A stretch of 64,000 nucleotides of DNA from an uncultured Lachnospiraceae bacterium (GTDB lineage: Bacteria > Bacillota > Clostridia > Lachnospirales > Lachnospiraceae), in NCBI GenBank assembly GCA_900550475.1, contig URSA01000013.1:9754-73753 (forward strand), given 5' to 3'. The first letter of the stretch is position 1. Every line of letters starts with the position of its first letter. The notes under the pieces are model-generated. The model was given only the letters and a program-made list of their open reading frames with translations, made no database searches and was not told where the DNA came from. The translations under genes were made by a program, and so were the position numbers. Shown here piece by piece: positions 1 to 7,306 of the stretch.

Positions 1-1311
1 CAGGATGAATTAAAGAACATTGTGATGATAAAACCTGCCTCGGAAGGCTATGAGGACGAACCTGCGGTGATCCTGCAGGGACATATGGACATGGTTGCGG
101 TAAAGGCGCCGGACTGTGATCTGGATATGGCAAAAGAAGGGCTCCGCGTGAGAACGGACGGCAAAAAGGTCTATGCGGAGGGTACCAGTCTGGGCGGTGA
201 CGACGGCATTGCGGTTGCCTATGCACTGGCAATTCTGGACGACGATTCCCTGCAGCATCCGAAGCTGGAGATTGTGATCACGGTGGATGAGGAAGTGGGA
301 ATGGACGGCGCCAGAGGGATCGATCTCTCCATGCTGACAGGAAAAAGAATGCTGAATCTGGACTCCGAGGAGGAGGGTGTTTTCCTGACAAGCTGCGCGG
401 GCGGAGCGAGAGTCAACTGCTACCTGCCCGTGTCCACCACGGAGCACACCGCCCCTGCCTACCGCATCAGCGTGGAGGGGCTTTTAGGAGGACATTCCGG
501 CGGCGAGATCCACAAGGAGAGAGGAAATGCGAACTGCATCATGGGGCGCATTCTTTACCGCCTGACGGAAAAAATGCCCCTGTATGTAAAGAGTCTGGAG
601 GGCGGTCTTGCGGACAACGCGATCCCGAGACAGACGGTTGCCGTTGTGCTGGTTGACCGGGAGAACGAGGCGTTGTTCCGCTCCGTTTTATGTGAGACGG
701 AGGAGGGAATCAAGGCGGAGCTTGCCACCAAGGATCCCGATTTTCAGGTCACCACGGTTTCCATGGATGAGATGACGGCGGGCTGCACCGATGCGGAGAG
801 CACCGCGCAGCTTGCATCCTATGTGCTTGCGCTGCCGGGCGGTGTGCAGGCGATGAGCGCGGATGTACCGGGGCTTGTGGAGACCTCCCTGAATCTCGGC
901 ATCATGGGCTATGATCCCGCAGAGCAGGAGCTTTCCTGTTCTTTCTCCGTCAGAAGCTGTGTGGAGAGTGCAAAGCAAAACCTGATCTCCAAGGTGGCCG
1001 CTGTCACGGAGCTTGCGGGCGGGCATTACACGGTGACCGGAGATTATCCCGGCTGGGCATACCGGGTGGAATCCCCGCTGCGGGACAAGATGGTTGCGCT
1101 CTATGAGAGCATGTACGGAATCAAGCCGGAGCTTCAGGCGATCCATGCGGGACTGGAGTGCGGAATCCTTGCATCCAAGATCGAGGGGCTTGACTGCATT
1201 TCTTTCGGACCGGATATGCGGGACATCCATACCACCGAGGAGACGCTGGATGTGCCTTCCGTGGCAAGGGTGTGGGAGTATCTGGTAAAATTGCTGGCAT
1301 TGAGAGGATAG
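1..1311 (+). CDS. pepD: Aminoacyl-histidine dipeptidase (M20C), 5' end missing
   Basis: The reading frame is already open at base 1, so the true start lies before the window; 436 codons are visible. The enzyme is a cytosolic zinc dipeptidase that cleaves Xaa-His and other dipeptides. Metal and catalytic motifs of family M20 are present: HMDMV at visible codons 28-32, GGDDGIA, EEVGMDGA with the paired acidic residues, HSGG in the lid domain, and HAGLECG near the C-terminus. The usual family length is about 480 residues, so roughly 50 are missing. It ends with TAG four bases before the next gene, suggesting co-transcription. The family assignment is firm; the substrate range cannot be read from sequence. 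Confidence 0.9.
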   Translation, partial: QDELKNIVMIKPASEGYEDEPAVILQGHMDMVAVKAPDCDLDMAKEGLRVRTDGKKVYAEGTSLGGDDGIAVAYALAILDDDSLQHPKLEIVITVDEEVGMDGARGIDLSMLTGKRMLNLDSEEEGVFLTSCAGGARVNCYLPVSTTEHTAPAYRISVEGLLGGHSGGEIHKERGNANCIMGRILYRLTEKMPLYVKSLEGGLADNAIPRQTVAVVLVDRENEALFRSVLCETEEGIKAELATKDPDFQVTTVSMDEMTAGCTDAESTAQLASYVLALPGGVQAMSADVPGLVETSLNLGIMGYDPAEQELSCSFSVRSCVESAKQNLISKVAAVTELAGGHYTVTGDYPGWAYRVESPLRDKMVALYESMYGIKPELQAIHAGLECGILASKIEGLDCISFGPDMRDIHTTEETLDVPSVARVWEYLVKLLALRG

Positions 1312-1315
1312 ACAT

Positions 1316-2572
1316 ATGGGATACGACAAAGAAAAAATCCGCCAGATCCGGGGACTGATTCTGTTTGTGGCAGGCATTGTCCTGTTATTGTTATACAGCG
1401 GGAACGTGCTGAAAGGGCTGGGCGTCCTGCTTGATATTCTGGTGCCTTTTCTGGCGGGCGGCGCCATCGCCTTTGTGCTGAACATCCCCATGCGCGCCAT
1501 CGAGGAGAAGCTGCTCGGGCGGTGGAAGGGAAGGTGGGCGAACAGGATAAAGCGTCCGCTCAGTCTGTTTCTTTCCATTGTTCTGATTGTGGCAATCCTG
1601 GCGTTTGTCATTATCATGGTTGTGCCGAAGCTGCAGGAGACCGTGGTGCTGCTCGGTGTGCAGGTGCCCGTTTTTGCAAAGGAACTATTGGCAAAATTGG
1701 AGGAAATGGCATCCTCCGATCCGGCACTATTGGAGAAGCTGAACGAGCTGGAAAAGGTCAAGATCGACTGGAATGCCCTGTTTGACAAGGCGGGCGGCTT
1801 CCTTGCCACGGGAATGGGCAGCGTGCTCAATTCCGCCGTGGTGGTGGCGAGCAGCATTATCGGGGGCGTGGTGAACGCCTTTATCGCCATTGTGTTTGCA
1901 ATCTATATTCTGGCGCAGAAGGAGAAGCTTTCGGATCAGGGACACAGGATCCTTTCCGCCTATCTGCCTGTCGGAGTGTGCAGCGAGGTGGAGAGGGTGC
2001 TTTCGCTTCTGTACCGCAATTTCAGCAACTTCATTTCCGGGCAATGTCTGGAGGCGGTGATTCTGGGCACCATGTTCGTGGCTGCCATGACCGTGCTCCG
2101 TTTCCCCTACGCCCTTCTGATCGGCGTCCTGATCGCCTTTCTGGCGCTGATCCCCATTGTGGGCGCGTTTGTGGGGTGCTTTCTGGGCGCGCTGCTTCTG
2201 CTGATGAATGACCCCGTGCAGGCGGTTGGCTTTGTGGTGCTGTTTCTGGTGCTGCAGCAGATAGAAGGAAATCTGATTTACCCCCATGTGGTGGGCGGAT
2301 CCGTGGGTCTGCCGTCCCTGTGGGTGCTGGTCGCGGTCAGCGTGGGAGGCAGCCTGTTCGGCATTGTGGGTATGCTGTGCTTTATTCCGCTGGTATCCAC
2401 GGGCTATACCCTGCTGCGTGAAAATGTGAATGCCCGAAACCAGAAGAAGCGTGCGCCTGAAAAGAAGGAGACCGCTCCCGAGAAGAAGGAAAGCACTTCT
2501 GGGAAGCAGGAACAGGTTTCCGAAAAGAAGGCAGCCCCGCAGGGCGGCCGGAGGAGCCGGGGACGGAAATGA
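1316..2572 (+). CDS. AI-2E family membrane permease
   Basis: A 418-residue multispanning membrane protein of the AI-2E/UPF0118 family. It has N-terminal hydrophobic segments, a soluble stretch around residues 110-165 with the motif KLNELEKVKIDW, then a C-terminal block of hydrophobic helices. The ATG is four bases after the pepD stop, so the pair is probably one transcript. The last 45 residues are a highly charged tail made of repeated KK-x-PEKKE units ending in GGRRSRGRK, which is longer and more basic than usual and is predicted cytoplasmic. Family members export diverse small molecules or ions; the autoinducer role is shown for only a few, so no substrate is claimed here. Confidence 0.85.
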   Translation: MGYDKEKIRQIRGLILFVAGIVLLLLYSGNVLKGLGVLLDILVPFLAGGAIAFVLNIPMRAIEEKLLGRWKGRWANRIKRPLSLFLSIVLIVAILAFVIIMVVPKLQETVVLLGVQVPVFAKELLAKLEEMASSDPALLEKLNELEKVKIDWNALFDKAGGFLATGMGSVLNSAVVVASSIIGGVVNAFIAIVFAIYILAQKEKLSDQGHRILSAYLPVGVCSEVERVLSLLYRNFSNFISGQCLEAVILGTMFVAAMTVLRFPYALLIGVLIAFLALIPIVGAFVGCFLGALLLLMNDPVQAVGFVVLFLVLQQIEGNLIYPHVVGGSVGLPSLWVLVAVSVGGSLFGIVGMLCFIPLVSTGYTLLRENVNARNQKKRAPEKKETAPEKKESTSGKQEQVSEKKAAPQGGRRSRGRK

Positions 2573-2589
2573 ATTTATCAAATTACTAC

Positions 2590-2618
2590 TTGACAGCACT
2601 AAAGCAATGTGGTAAAAA
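2590..2618 (+). promoter_or_regulatory. Promoter of the T-box/trpB2 unit
   Basis: TTGACA at 2590-2595 is followed after 17 bases by the weak -10 TAAAAA at 2613-2618. It sits just after the permease stop and just before the T-box stem I, so it would begin transcription at the leader. Confidence 0.5.
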
Positions 2619-2629
2619 AGAATAAACCA

Positions 2630-2890
2630 GTGAGGGAGAGTAAGTAGTTTTTGACCCGACCGTTACAGAGAGCCGCAGCAGGTGGAATTGCGGCACGGAG
2701 GCAGAGACGAATGGGCTCCTGAGGGCAAGCCGAAGAAAGTAGGCGAGCCGGAGAAGATACTCCGTTACAAAAAATCGGCATATGATGGTATGCATGAGAG
2801 GATATCCGCACGGATATCAAGCAGGGTGGCACCGCAGGAGCGTTCAGACTCTTGTCCCGGCATTTGTCGTTGGGATGAGGGTCTTTTTTG
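2630..2890 (+). promoter_or_regulatory. Tryptophan T-box riboswitch
   Basis: The leader carries the conserved T-box antiterminator sequence AGGGTGGCACCGC at 2823-2835. Stem I is recognisable from GGGAGAGTAAG on the 5' side, the AGAGAGC and GGTG elements around 2667-2684, and GACGAATGG on the 3' side. The base triplet after GAA, at 2712-2714, is TGG, which reads as a tryptophan specifier codon. A terminator follows the T-box sequence. By the known mechanism, uncharged tRNA-Trp pairs with the specifier and with the antiterminator and allows read-through into the TrpB-like gene. The specifier call comes from reading the fold by eye. Confidence 0.88.
2847..2889 (+). terminator. T-box terminator
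   Basis: GACTCTTGTCCC at 2847-2858 pairs with GGGATGAGGGTC at 2872-2883 and is followed by six T residues. It competes with the antiterminator that includes the T-box sequence just upstream. Confidence 0.85.
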
Positions 2891-2951
2891 ATACAAAAAT
2901 CCCTTGTCCCGTAATCCCATTTTATTGCGAGAGCGCAGAAAGGAAAACAGT

Positions 2952-4331
2952 ATGAGCGAAGAAAAGAAGATCCCCTACAAAATCTATCTGAATGAGGATG
3001 AGATGCCGAAGCAGTGGTACAATGTGAGAGCCGACATGAAGAATAAGCCGGCGCCGCTTTTGAATCCCGCAACCCTGCAGCCCATGGGATATGAGGACCT
3101 GCGTCCGGTATTTTGTGACGAGCTGATCAGGCAGGAGCTTGACAACGACACGGCATATATCGATATCCCGGATGAGATCCTTGACTTTTATAAGATGTAC
3201 CGTCCCGCGCCGTTGGTTCGGGCGTACTGTCTGGAGAAGGCGCTGGGAACCCCGGCAAAGATTTATTACAAATTTGAGGGCAACAACACCAGTGGAAGCC
3301 ACAAATTAAATTCCGCCATTGCGCAGGCGTATTACGCAAAGAAGCAGGGGCTCAAGGGCGTGACCACAGAGACCGGGGCAGGTCAGTGGGGCACGGCGCT
3401 CTCCATGGCATGTGCCTATCTGGGACTGGACTGCAAGGTGTATATGGTGAAGGTTTCCTATGAGCAGAAGCCGTTCAGACGTGAGGTTATGCGTACCTAC
3501 GGGGCAGAGGTGACCCCTTCCCCTTCCATGACAACCGAGGTGGGAAAGAAGATCCTTGCGGAGCATCCGGGCACTACAGGCAGCCTTGGCTGCGCCATCT
3601 CCGAGGCAGTTGAGGTGGCAACCCATACGGAAGGCTATCGTTATGTGCTGGGAAGCGTGCTGAATCAGGTGCTGCTGCATCAGTCTGTGATCGGACTTGA
3701 GAGTAAGGCTGCGCTGGATAAGTACGGCGTGAAGCCGGACATCATCATCGGTTGTGCGGGCGGCGGTTCCAATCTGGGCGGTCTGATCGCACCGTTTATG
3801 GGCGAGAAACTGAGGGGTGAGCAGGATTACCGCTTTATCGCAGTGGAACCGGCATCCTGCCCCAGCTTTACCAGAGGAAAATTCGCATACGACTTCTGCG
3901 ATACCGGAATGGTGTGTCCGCTTGCAAAAATGTATACGCTGGGCAGCGGCTTCATCCCGTCTCCCAACCATGCGGGCGGCCTGAGATATCACGGCATGAG
4001 CTCCACCCTTTCCCAGTTGTACGCAGACGGTCTGATGGAGGCGGTTTCCGTAGAACAGACCAGTGTGTTTGAGGCGGCGGAGAAGTTTGCACGGATCGAG
4101 GGCATCCTGCCCGCACCCGAGAGCAGCCATGCAATCAAGGTTGCCATCGACGAGGCGCTCAAATGCAAGGAGACCGGCGAGGAGAAAACCATTCTCTTCG
4201 GTTTGACAGGCACAGGCTATTTTGACATGGTTGCCTACGAAAAGTTCAACAACGGGGAGATGACCGACTACATTCCCACAGATGCAGATCTGGAGGTTGG
4301 TTTTGCGGGGCTTCCCAAGGTGCAGGGATAA
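2952..4331 (+). CDS. trpB2: TrpB-like PLP-dependent tryptophan synthase (TrpB2 type)
   Basis: A 459-residue PLP enzyme of the second TrpB class, longer than the TrpB1 that partners TrpA. The PLP lysine lies in NNTSGSHKLNSA and the phosphate-binding loop is GCAGGGSNLGG. The start ATG at 2952 has an AAAGGAAA ribosome site; the longer open frame from 2904 overlaps the T-box terminator and is not used. No trpA or other trp gene is adjacent. Control by a tryptophan T-box supports a role in making tryptophan from indole or a related reaction, or in salvage. The family name is well supported; the in vivo reaction of stand-alone TrpB2 is less certain. Confidence 0.9.
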   Translation: MSEEKKIPYKIYLNEDEMPKQWYNVRADMKNKPAPLLNPATLQPMGYEDLRPVFCDELIRQELDNDTAYIDIPDEILDFYKMYRPAPLVRAYCLEKALGTPAKIYYKFEGNNTSGSHKLNSAIAQAYYAKKQGLKGVTTETGAGQWGTALSMACAYLGLDCKVYMVKVSYEQKPFRREVMRTYGAEVTPSPSMTTEVGKKILAEHPGTTGSLGCAISEAVEVATHTEGYRYVLGSVLNQVLLHQSVIGLESKAALDKYGVKPDIIIGCAGGGSNLGGLIAPFMGEKLRGEQDYRFIAVEPASCPSFTRGKFAYDFCDTGMVCPLAKMYTLGSGFIPSPNHAGGLRYHGMSSTLSQLYADGLMEAVSVEQTSVFEAAEKFARIEGILPAPESSHAIKVAIDEALKCKETGEEKTILFGLTGTGYFDMVAYEKFNNGEMTDYIPTDADLEVGFAGLPKVQG

Positions 4332-4380
4332 GAAATCAGATTAGGATTAAAATTTTAGCAGAAAAAATTGCACGAAAGAC

Positions 4381-4409
4381 TTGACTTTATTTTTAAAACA
4401 AGTTACAAT
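4381..4409 (+). promoter_or_regulatory. tRNA-Pro promoter
   Basis: TTGACT at 4381-4386, a 17-base spacer, and TACAAT at 4404-4409. The expected start is just upstream of the tRNA at 4423. Confidence 0.75.
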
Positions 4410-4422
4410 AGCTTTCGTGCTA

Positions 4423-4497
4423 CGGGGTGTGGCTCAGTTTGGCTAGAGCGCTGTCTTAGGGAGGCAGAGGTCGCGTGTTCGAATCACGTCACTCCGA
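4423..4497 (+). tRNA. tRNA-Pro, anticodon AGG
   Basis: All four arms fold: acceptor CGGGGTG with CACTCCG, D stem GCTC/GAGC, anticodon stem CTGTC/GGCAG around loop TTAGGGA, and T stem GCGTG/CACGT around TTCGAAT. The anticodon is AGG with G37, as expected for proline. The bases after the discriminator A are CTA rather than an encoded CCA. A strong promoter precedes it and a terminator follows. A34 is unusual in bacteria outside tRNA-Arg(ACG). Confidence 0.92.
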
Positions 4498-4515
4498 CTA
4501 CCGGAAATGCATAGA

Positions 4516-4559
4516 ATACCGTGTTCTCAAAGTGAATGACGAGAGGACACGGTATTTTT
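4516..4559 (+). terminator. tRNA-Pro terminator
   Basis: A 13-bp stem pairs 4516-4528 with 4543-4555 (ATACCGTG with CACGGTAT at the base) and runs into TTTTT. The intron remnant begins seven bases after the T-run. Confidence 0.85.
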
Positions 4560-4565
4560 GCGTAT

Positions 4566-4657
4566 GTGCGCCCCGCGACGCACGTTTCTAACCGGTGAAA
4601 GTCCGGAATCCACCCGGTAATGGAAAGGATATAGCCGAAAGCAAGGGTGTCCATGGT
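4566..4657 (+). mobile_element. Truncated 5' end of a group IIC-like intron
   Basis: The segment starts with GTGCGCCCCGCGAC and contains GGTGAAAGTCCGG and GCAAGGGTGTCCATGG in the order seen in domain I of bacterial group II introns, such as the Oceanobacillus IIC intron (compared from memory). It lies just downstream of an intrinsic terminator, which is the known insertion site of class C introns. Homology stops after GTGTCCATGG; no further domains, reverse transcriptase gene or domain V follow. It is therefore a dead fragment. Confidence 0.65.
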
Positions 4658-4886
4658 ATGGTCGTATTTGGTGGTAAAAACGGGAACGATCACTTTGTCT
4701 GTAATCCTGCATTCTCTATCGAATCTTTTTGGAAGTATTGTGATTCAATTGTTGAATGGAATTTCAACGGAAGCACTGGGTGTGTATTCTATGTTCATAA
4801 TGCTGTTGGGAATTGTAGGATTCATATGCTTTTTAATATATTCTTTCATAACCGTAATCATGATTGTCTTAAAGAATGTTTTATAA
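4653..4886 (+). pseudogene. C-terminal fragment of a CPBP (CAAX-type) membrane protease
   Basis: From ATG 4653 the frame encodes 77 residues of hydrophobic protein beginning MVWSYLVVKTGTITLSV and then ILHSLSNLFGS. The pattern of a TG-T/S-I-x-x-S-I segment followed by H-x-x-x-N is the last conserved block of CPBP intramembrane metalloproteases. The earlier EExxxR and FxxxH motifs are absent, so it cannot be an active protease. The DNA upstream is intron-like rather than protease-coding, so the gene was cut by a rearrangement. No convincing ribosome site is seen. Confidence 0.5.
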
Positions 4887-4946
4887 GGAAAAACACGCCC
4901 TCGCGCTGGTTTGCGCTCCACCGCCTTATCTGACGATGTTCACCGC

Positions 4947-4975
4947 AGAAGGGCTGTCGTGTTGACAGCCCTTCT
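4947..4975. repeat. Perfect 12-bp inverted repeat
   Basis: AGAAGGGCTGTC at 4947-4958 and its exact complement at 4964-4975 are separated by GTGTT. Neither side has a T-run, so it is a poor terminator. It may still protect or stop transcripts between the protease fragment and the convergent 4Fe-4S gene. The rest of 4887-5044 shows nothing recognisable. Confidence 0.6.
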
Positions 4976-5044
4976 GAAACTACGCCACAACCTCGTTATG
5001 ATGTTAAAAGTCCTCTGTGCAGTTTTCCTTTTGGTTTGAATATC

Positions 5045-5869
5045 TTACTCGTCCAGCATTTTTCCGTCAACCGATATGGTCGCAACCTGCCAGGGAATGA
5101 ACTTGCCGCTGTTTTGCAATGCCTGTCTGGCGGCTGCCTCCAGTCCGCCGCAGCAGGGAACCTCCATCCGGACTACGGTAACGCTCTTGATGTTGTTTTC
5201 CCGGATGATCGCAGTCAGCTTGTCGGCGTAATTAATATCGTCCAGTTTAGGGCATCCTATTAAGGTAATGTGCCCTTTGATAAATTTTTCGTGGAATGCG
5301 GCGCAGGCATAGGCGCTGCAGTCCGCAGCAATCAAAAGCTTTGCCCCGTCAAAGTAGGGTGCATTGACTGGTACAAGCTTGATTTGCACCGGCCACTGAG
5401 ACAGCATGCTCTGCGGTTCCCGTGCAACGGAACCGGCATACGCGGCAGCTTCATGCTGCACCTGTGCTGCTCCTGCCGTGGTACCATTCTGCGTCTGCCC
5501 TTGCGTTGCTCCCGCCGCACCTTCTACCTGTGCCTGTCTGGCTTGCAGCGTTCTTGCCGCGGAGCCGGGGCAGCCGGAGTGGATCTGTCCCGGATTTTCT
5601 CCTGCTGTCACACCGGACTGTGCTTTTCCAGGTTTCTTTTTGTTTTCCAACACGGCGGCTTCGTTGTATGCGGCAGCCTCACGCTCCACAAAGGTGATGG
5701 CGCCGGTGGGGCATGCGGGCAGACAATCTCCCAAGCCGTCACAGTAATCATCTCGGATCAGTTTTGCCTTTCCGTTCACCATGGCGATGGCACCCTCGTG
5801 GCAGGCTGTGGCGCAGGCTCCGCATCCGTTACATTTATCTTCTGAAATTTGAATGATTTTTCTGATCAT
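5045..5869 (-). CDS. 4Fe-4S binding protein with long linker
   Basis: A 274-residue protein starting MIRKIIQ with a GGAGG ribosome site. Residues 10-60 form a ferredoxin-like domain: CNGCGACATAC supplies a full CxxCxxCxxxC set, while the second set, CDGLGDCLPACP, has G in place of the usual second cysteine spacing. Residues about 70-150 are a low-complexity A/Q/G-rich linker. The C-terminal 115 residues contain conserved cysteines (AADCSAYAC, LIGCPKLDD, EVPCCGGLE) in a domain seen in similar clostridial ferredoxin-like proteins. It probably transfers electrons in an anaerobic or nitrosative-stress response, but partner and reaction are unknown. The divergent CRP/FNR gene is its likely activator. 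Confidence 0.8.
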   Translation of the reverse strand: MIRKIIQISEDKCNGCGACATACHEGAIAMVNGKAKLIRDDYCDGLGDCLPACPTGAITFVEREAAAYNEAAVLENKKKPGKAQSGVTAGENPGQIHSGCPGSAARTLQARQAQVEGAAGATQGQTQNGTTAGAAQVQHEAAAYAGSVAREPQSMLSQWPVQIKLVPVNAPYFDGAKLLIAADCSAYACAAFHEKFIKGHITLIGCPKLDDINYADKLTAIIRENNIKSVTVVRMEVPCCGGLEAAARQALQNSGKFIPWQVATISVDGKMLDE

Positions 5870-5901
5870 GATTGATCCTCCAATCTTGCTTTGATGAGCT
5901 C

Positions 5902-5907
5902 ATTATA
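5902..5907 (-). promoter_or_regulatory. -10 box of the 4Fe-4S gene
   Basis: On the minus strand the hexamer reads TATAAT, giving a predicted start near 5895. There is no -35 hexamer at the right distance (CAGACC), as expected for an activator-dependent promoter. Confidence 0.6.
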
Positions 5908-5929
5908 GTACCGCATCTTTTATTGGTCT

Positions 5930-5943
5930 GTTGATTTTTCAAC
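5930..5943. promoter_or_regulatory. CRP/FNR-type operator
   Basis: GTTGATTTTTCAAC is a perfect palindrome of the TTGA-N4-TCAA type used by FNR-like regulators. Its centre (5936.5) is exactly 41.5 bases upstream of the predicted start of the 4Fe-4S gene, the class II activation position. It is also 27 bases before the regulator ATG, so autoregulation is possible. Confidence 0.65.
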
Positions 5944-5970
5944 AAAAATAAAAAAGAGGAATACCACAAA

Positions 5971-6666
5971 ATGGAAGATTATTTTGAAATTTTGAAAAAC
6001 ACAAGTATTTTTAAAGGAATAGAAAAGAATGAAATGAGAGAAATGCTTTCCTGTCTCGGAGCAAGAAAAGAGAAATATAAAAAGGATGATTTTGTCTTGC
6101 GGGAAGGAAGTACCGTGAAAAGTCTGGGACTTTTGCTGACGGGAGAAATTCTGGTGATACAGGAGGACTTTTGGGGAAATCGCAACATTATTGCAGTGCT
6201 TGGCAGGGGGCAGTGCTTCGGAGAGACATTTGCCTGTGCGCCGGGCAGTGTGTTGAATATCAGCGTCATTGCAAGAGAAAATGCCGAGGTATTGTTTTTG
6301 GATGTGCAGCAGCTTATGATGACCGGCGCAGCATGTAGTGCGCATTATAATCTCCTGATTCGCAATCTGCTCACGGATCTCGCCGAAAAAAATCTTCGTT
6401 TGAATGAAAAAGTTTCTCACCTGAGTCAGCGCACAACGCGGGCAAAACTTCTGTCCTATCTTTCGGCGGAGGCAAAAAAGCATGGTGCAGCTACTTTTTC
6501 CATTCCGTTTTCACGCCAGCAGCTCGCCGATTTTCTTTCGGTGGAACGCAGCGGACTTTCCGTCGAACTTGGAAAGATGCAGCGGGACGGACTGTTGGAA
6601 TATCATCAAAACAAATTTGCACTGCAAAGACAAATTTATGAGCTCAATGACCCTGACGAAGGATGA
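5971..6666 (+). CDS. CRP/FNR family transcription regulator
   Basis: 231 residues with an N-terminal cyclic-nucleotide-binding fold (about residues 10-125, with GRGQCFGETFA) and a C-terminal winged helix. The recognition helix lies in FSRQQLADFLSVERSGLSVE. The FNR-type N-terminal cysteine cluster is absent, so it does not sense oxygen by that route. The protein has cysteines at CLG, GQCFG, FACAP and AACSA that could bind heme or metal, but that is speculation. It is divergent from the 4Fe-4S gene with an FNR-like palindrome between. The arrangement resembles HcpR/NO-responsive pairs. Its last 23 bases overlap the convergent gene. Confidence 0.85.
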   Translation: MEDYFEILKNTSIFKGIEKNEMREMLSCLGARKEKYKKDDFVLREGSTVKSLGLLLTGEILVIQEDFWGNRNIIAVLGRGQCFGETFACAPGSVLNISVIARENAEVLFLDVQQLMMTGAACSAHYNLLIRNLLTDLAEKNLRLNEKVSHLSQRTTRAKLLSYLSAEAKKHGAATFSIPFSRQQLADFLSVERSGLSVELGKMQRDGLLEYHQNKFALQRQIYELNDPDEG

Positions 6667-7249
6667 ATGCCGCCGCCTCGTCCGGAATCGCAAAAATGCC
6701 AGGCTTTGGTGGCTGATATGTGAAGATCAGAAAGCAGACAAGCAACAGCAGGACAGCCGCCACAAGAAAGGGAGAGCAGATTTCCAAAAGGCGGGCGAGT
6801 TTTACAGCAGCACCCGCATGATTCAGCAAACGGTAGACAACACGAAAGGCAGCTAAAACACTCAAAACAAACACCATAATATCGAGGAACAGATAATTGT
6901 CCCCCAGAATGCCGGAGTAAGTATAGAAAAGTGCGGGAACCAGCAGGACACCTGTCAAAATGCCCGCTGCCAGCGCTCCGGCTGTCTCGTTTGGCGTCAG
7001 CCCTTTTTCCATAGAAGAAGTGTCGGATGCCGGGTGCTTTGAGTAAACAAGTCCGCAATACATAAAGAAACCATAGACGAGCATCGGAAAGAATACCAAT
7101 TTCATATGCTCCCAGGTCGATTCACTGACAGGACAAAATAATCCAAGGAATGTATTGTTGCCTGTCCATTCGTACACAAAGTGGGACAATGTGCCTGTGA
7201 TGAGGACAAAGAGTATGCCGATCAGAGTGTAATATTTTAGTCGTTTCAT
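6644..7249 (-). CDS. DUF6512-like membrane protein
   Basis: About 201 residues from MKRLKYYTL, with five or six hydrophobic segments and the motif FCPVSESTWEHMKL after the first helix. I associate this motif with the uncharacterised DUF6512 membrane family. The ATG at 7249 lacks a clear ribosome site; a TTG at 7273 in the same frame is an alternative that adds eight residues. The 3' end overlaps the regulator gene by 23 bases tail to tail. No function can be assigned. The upstream DNA on its side is the 62-bp repeat array. Confidence 0.7.
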   Translation of the reverse strand: MKRLKYYTLIGILFVLITGTLSHFVYEWTGNNTFLGLFCPVSESTWEHMKLVFFPMLVYGFFMYCGLVYSKHPASDTSSMEKGLTPNETAGALAAGILTGVLLVPALFYTYSGILGDNYLFLDIMVFVLSVLAAFRVVYRLLNHAGAAVKLARLLEICSPFLVAAVLLLLVCFLIFTYQPPKPGIFAIPDEAAAFILRQGH

Positions 7250-7306
7250 AACAGGTAGCGTATGCAGGATCAAGGAGGTTTATGCATAATCCGCAAATGA
7301 CTGCAA

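Noticed and set aside
2599..3072. Minus-strand frame across the T-box leader
   Set aside because: The region is explained by a T-box with terminator on the plus strand; the frame has no homology.
4595..4933. 112-residue plus-strand frame
   Set aside because: Overlaps the protease fragment in another frame and shows no motif or ribosome site.
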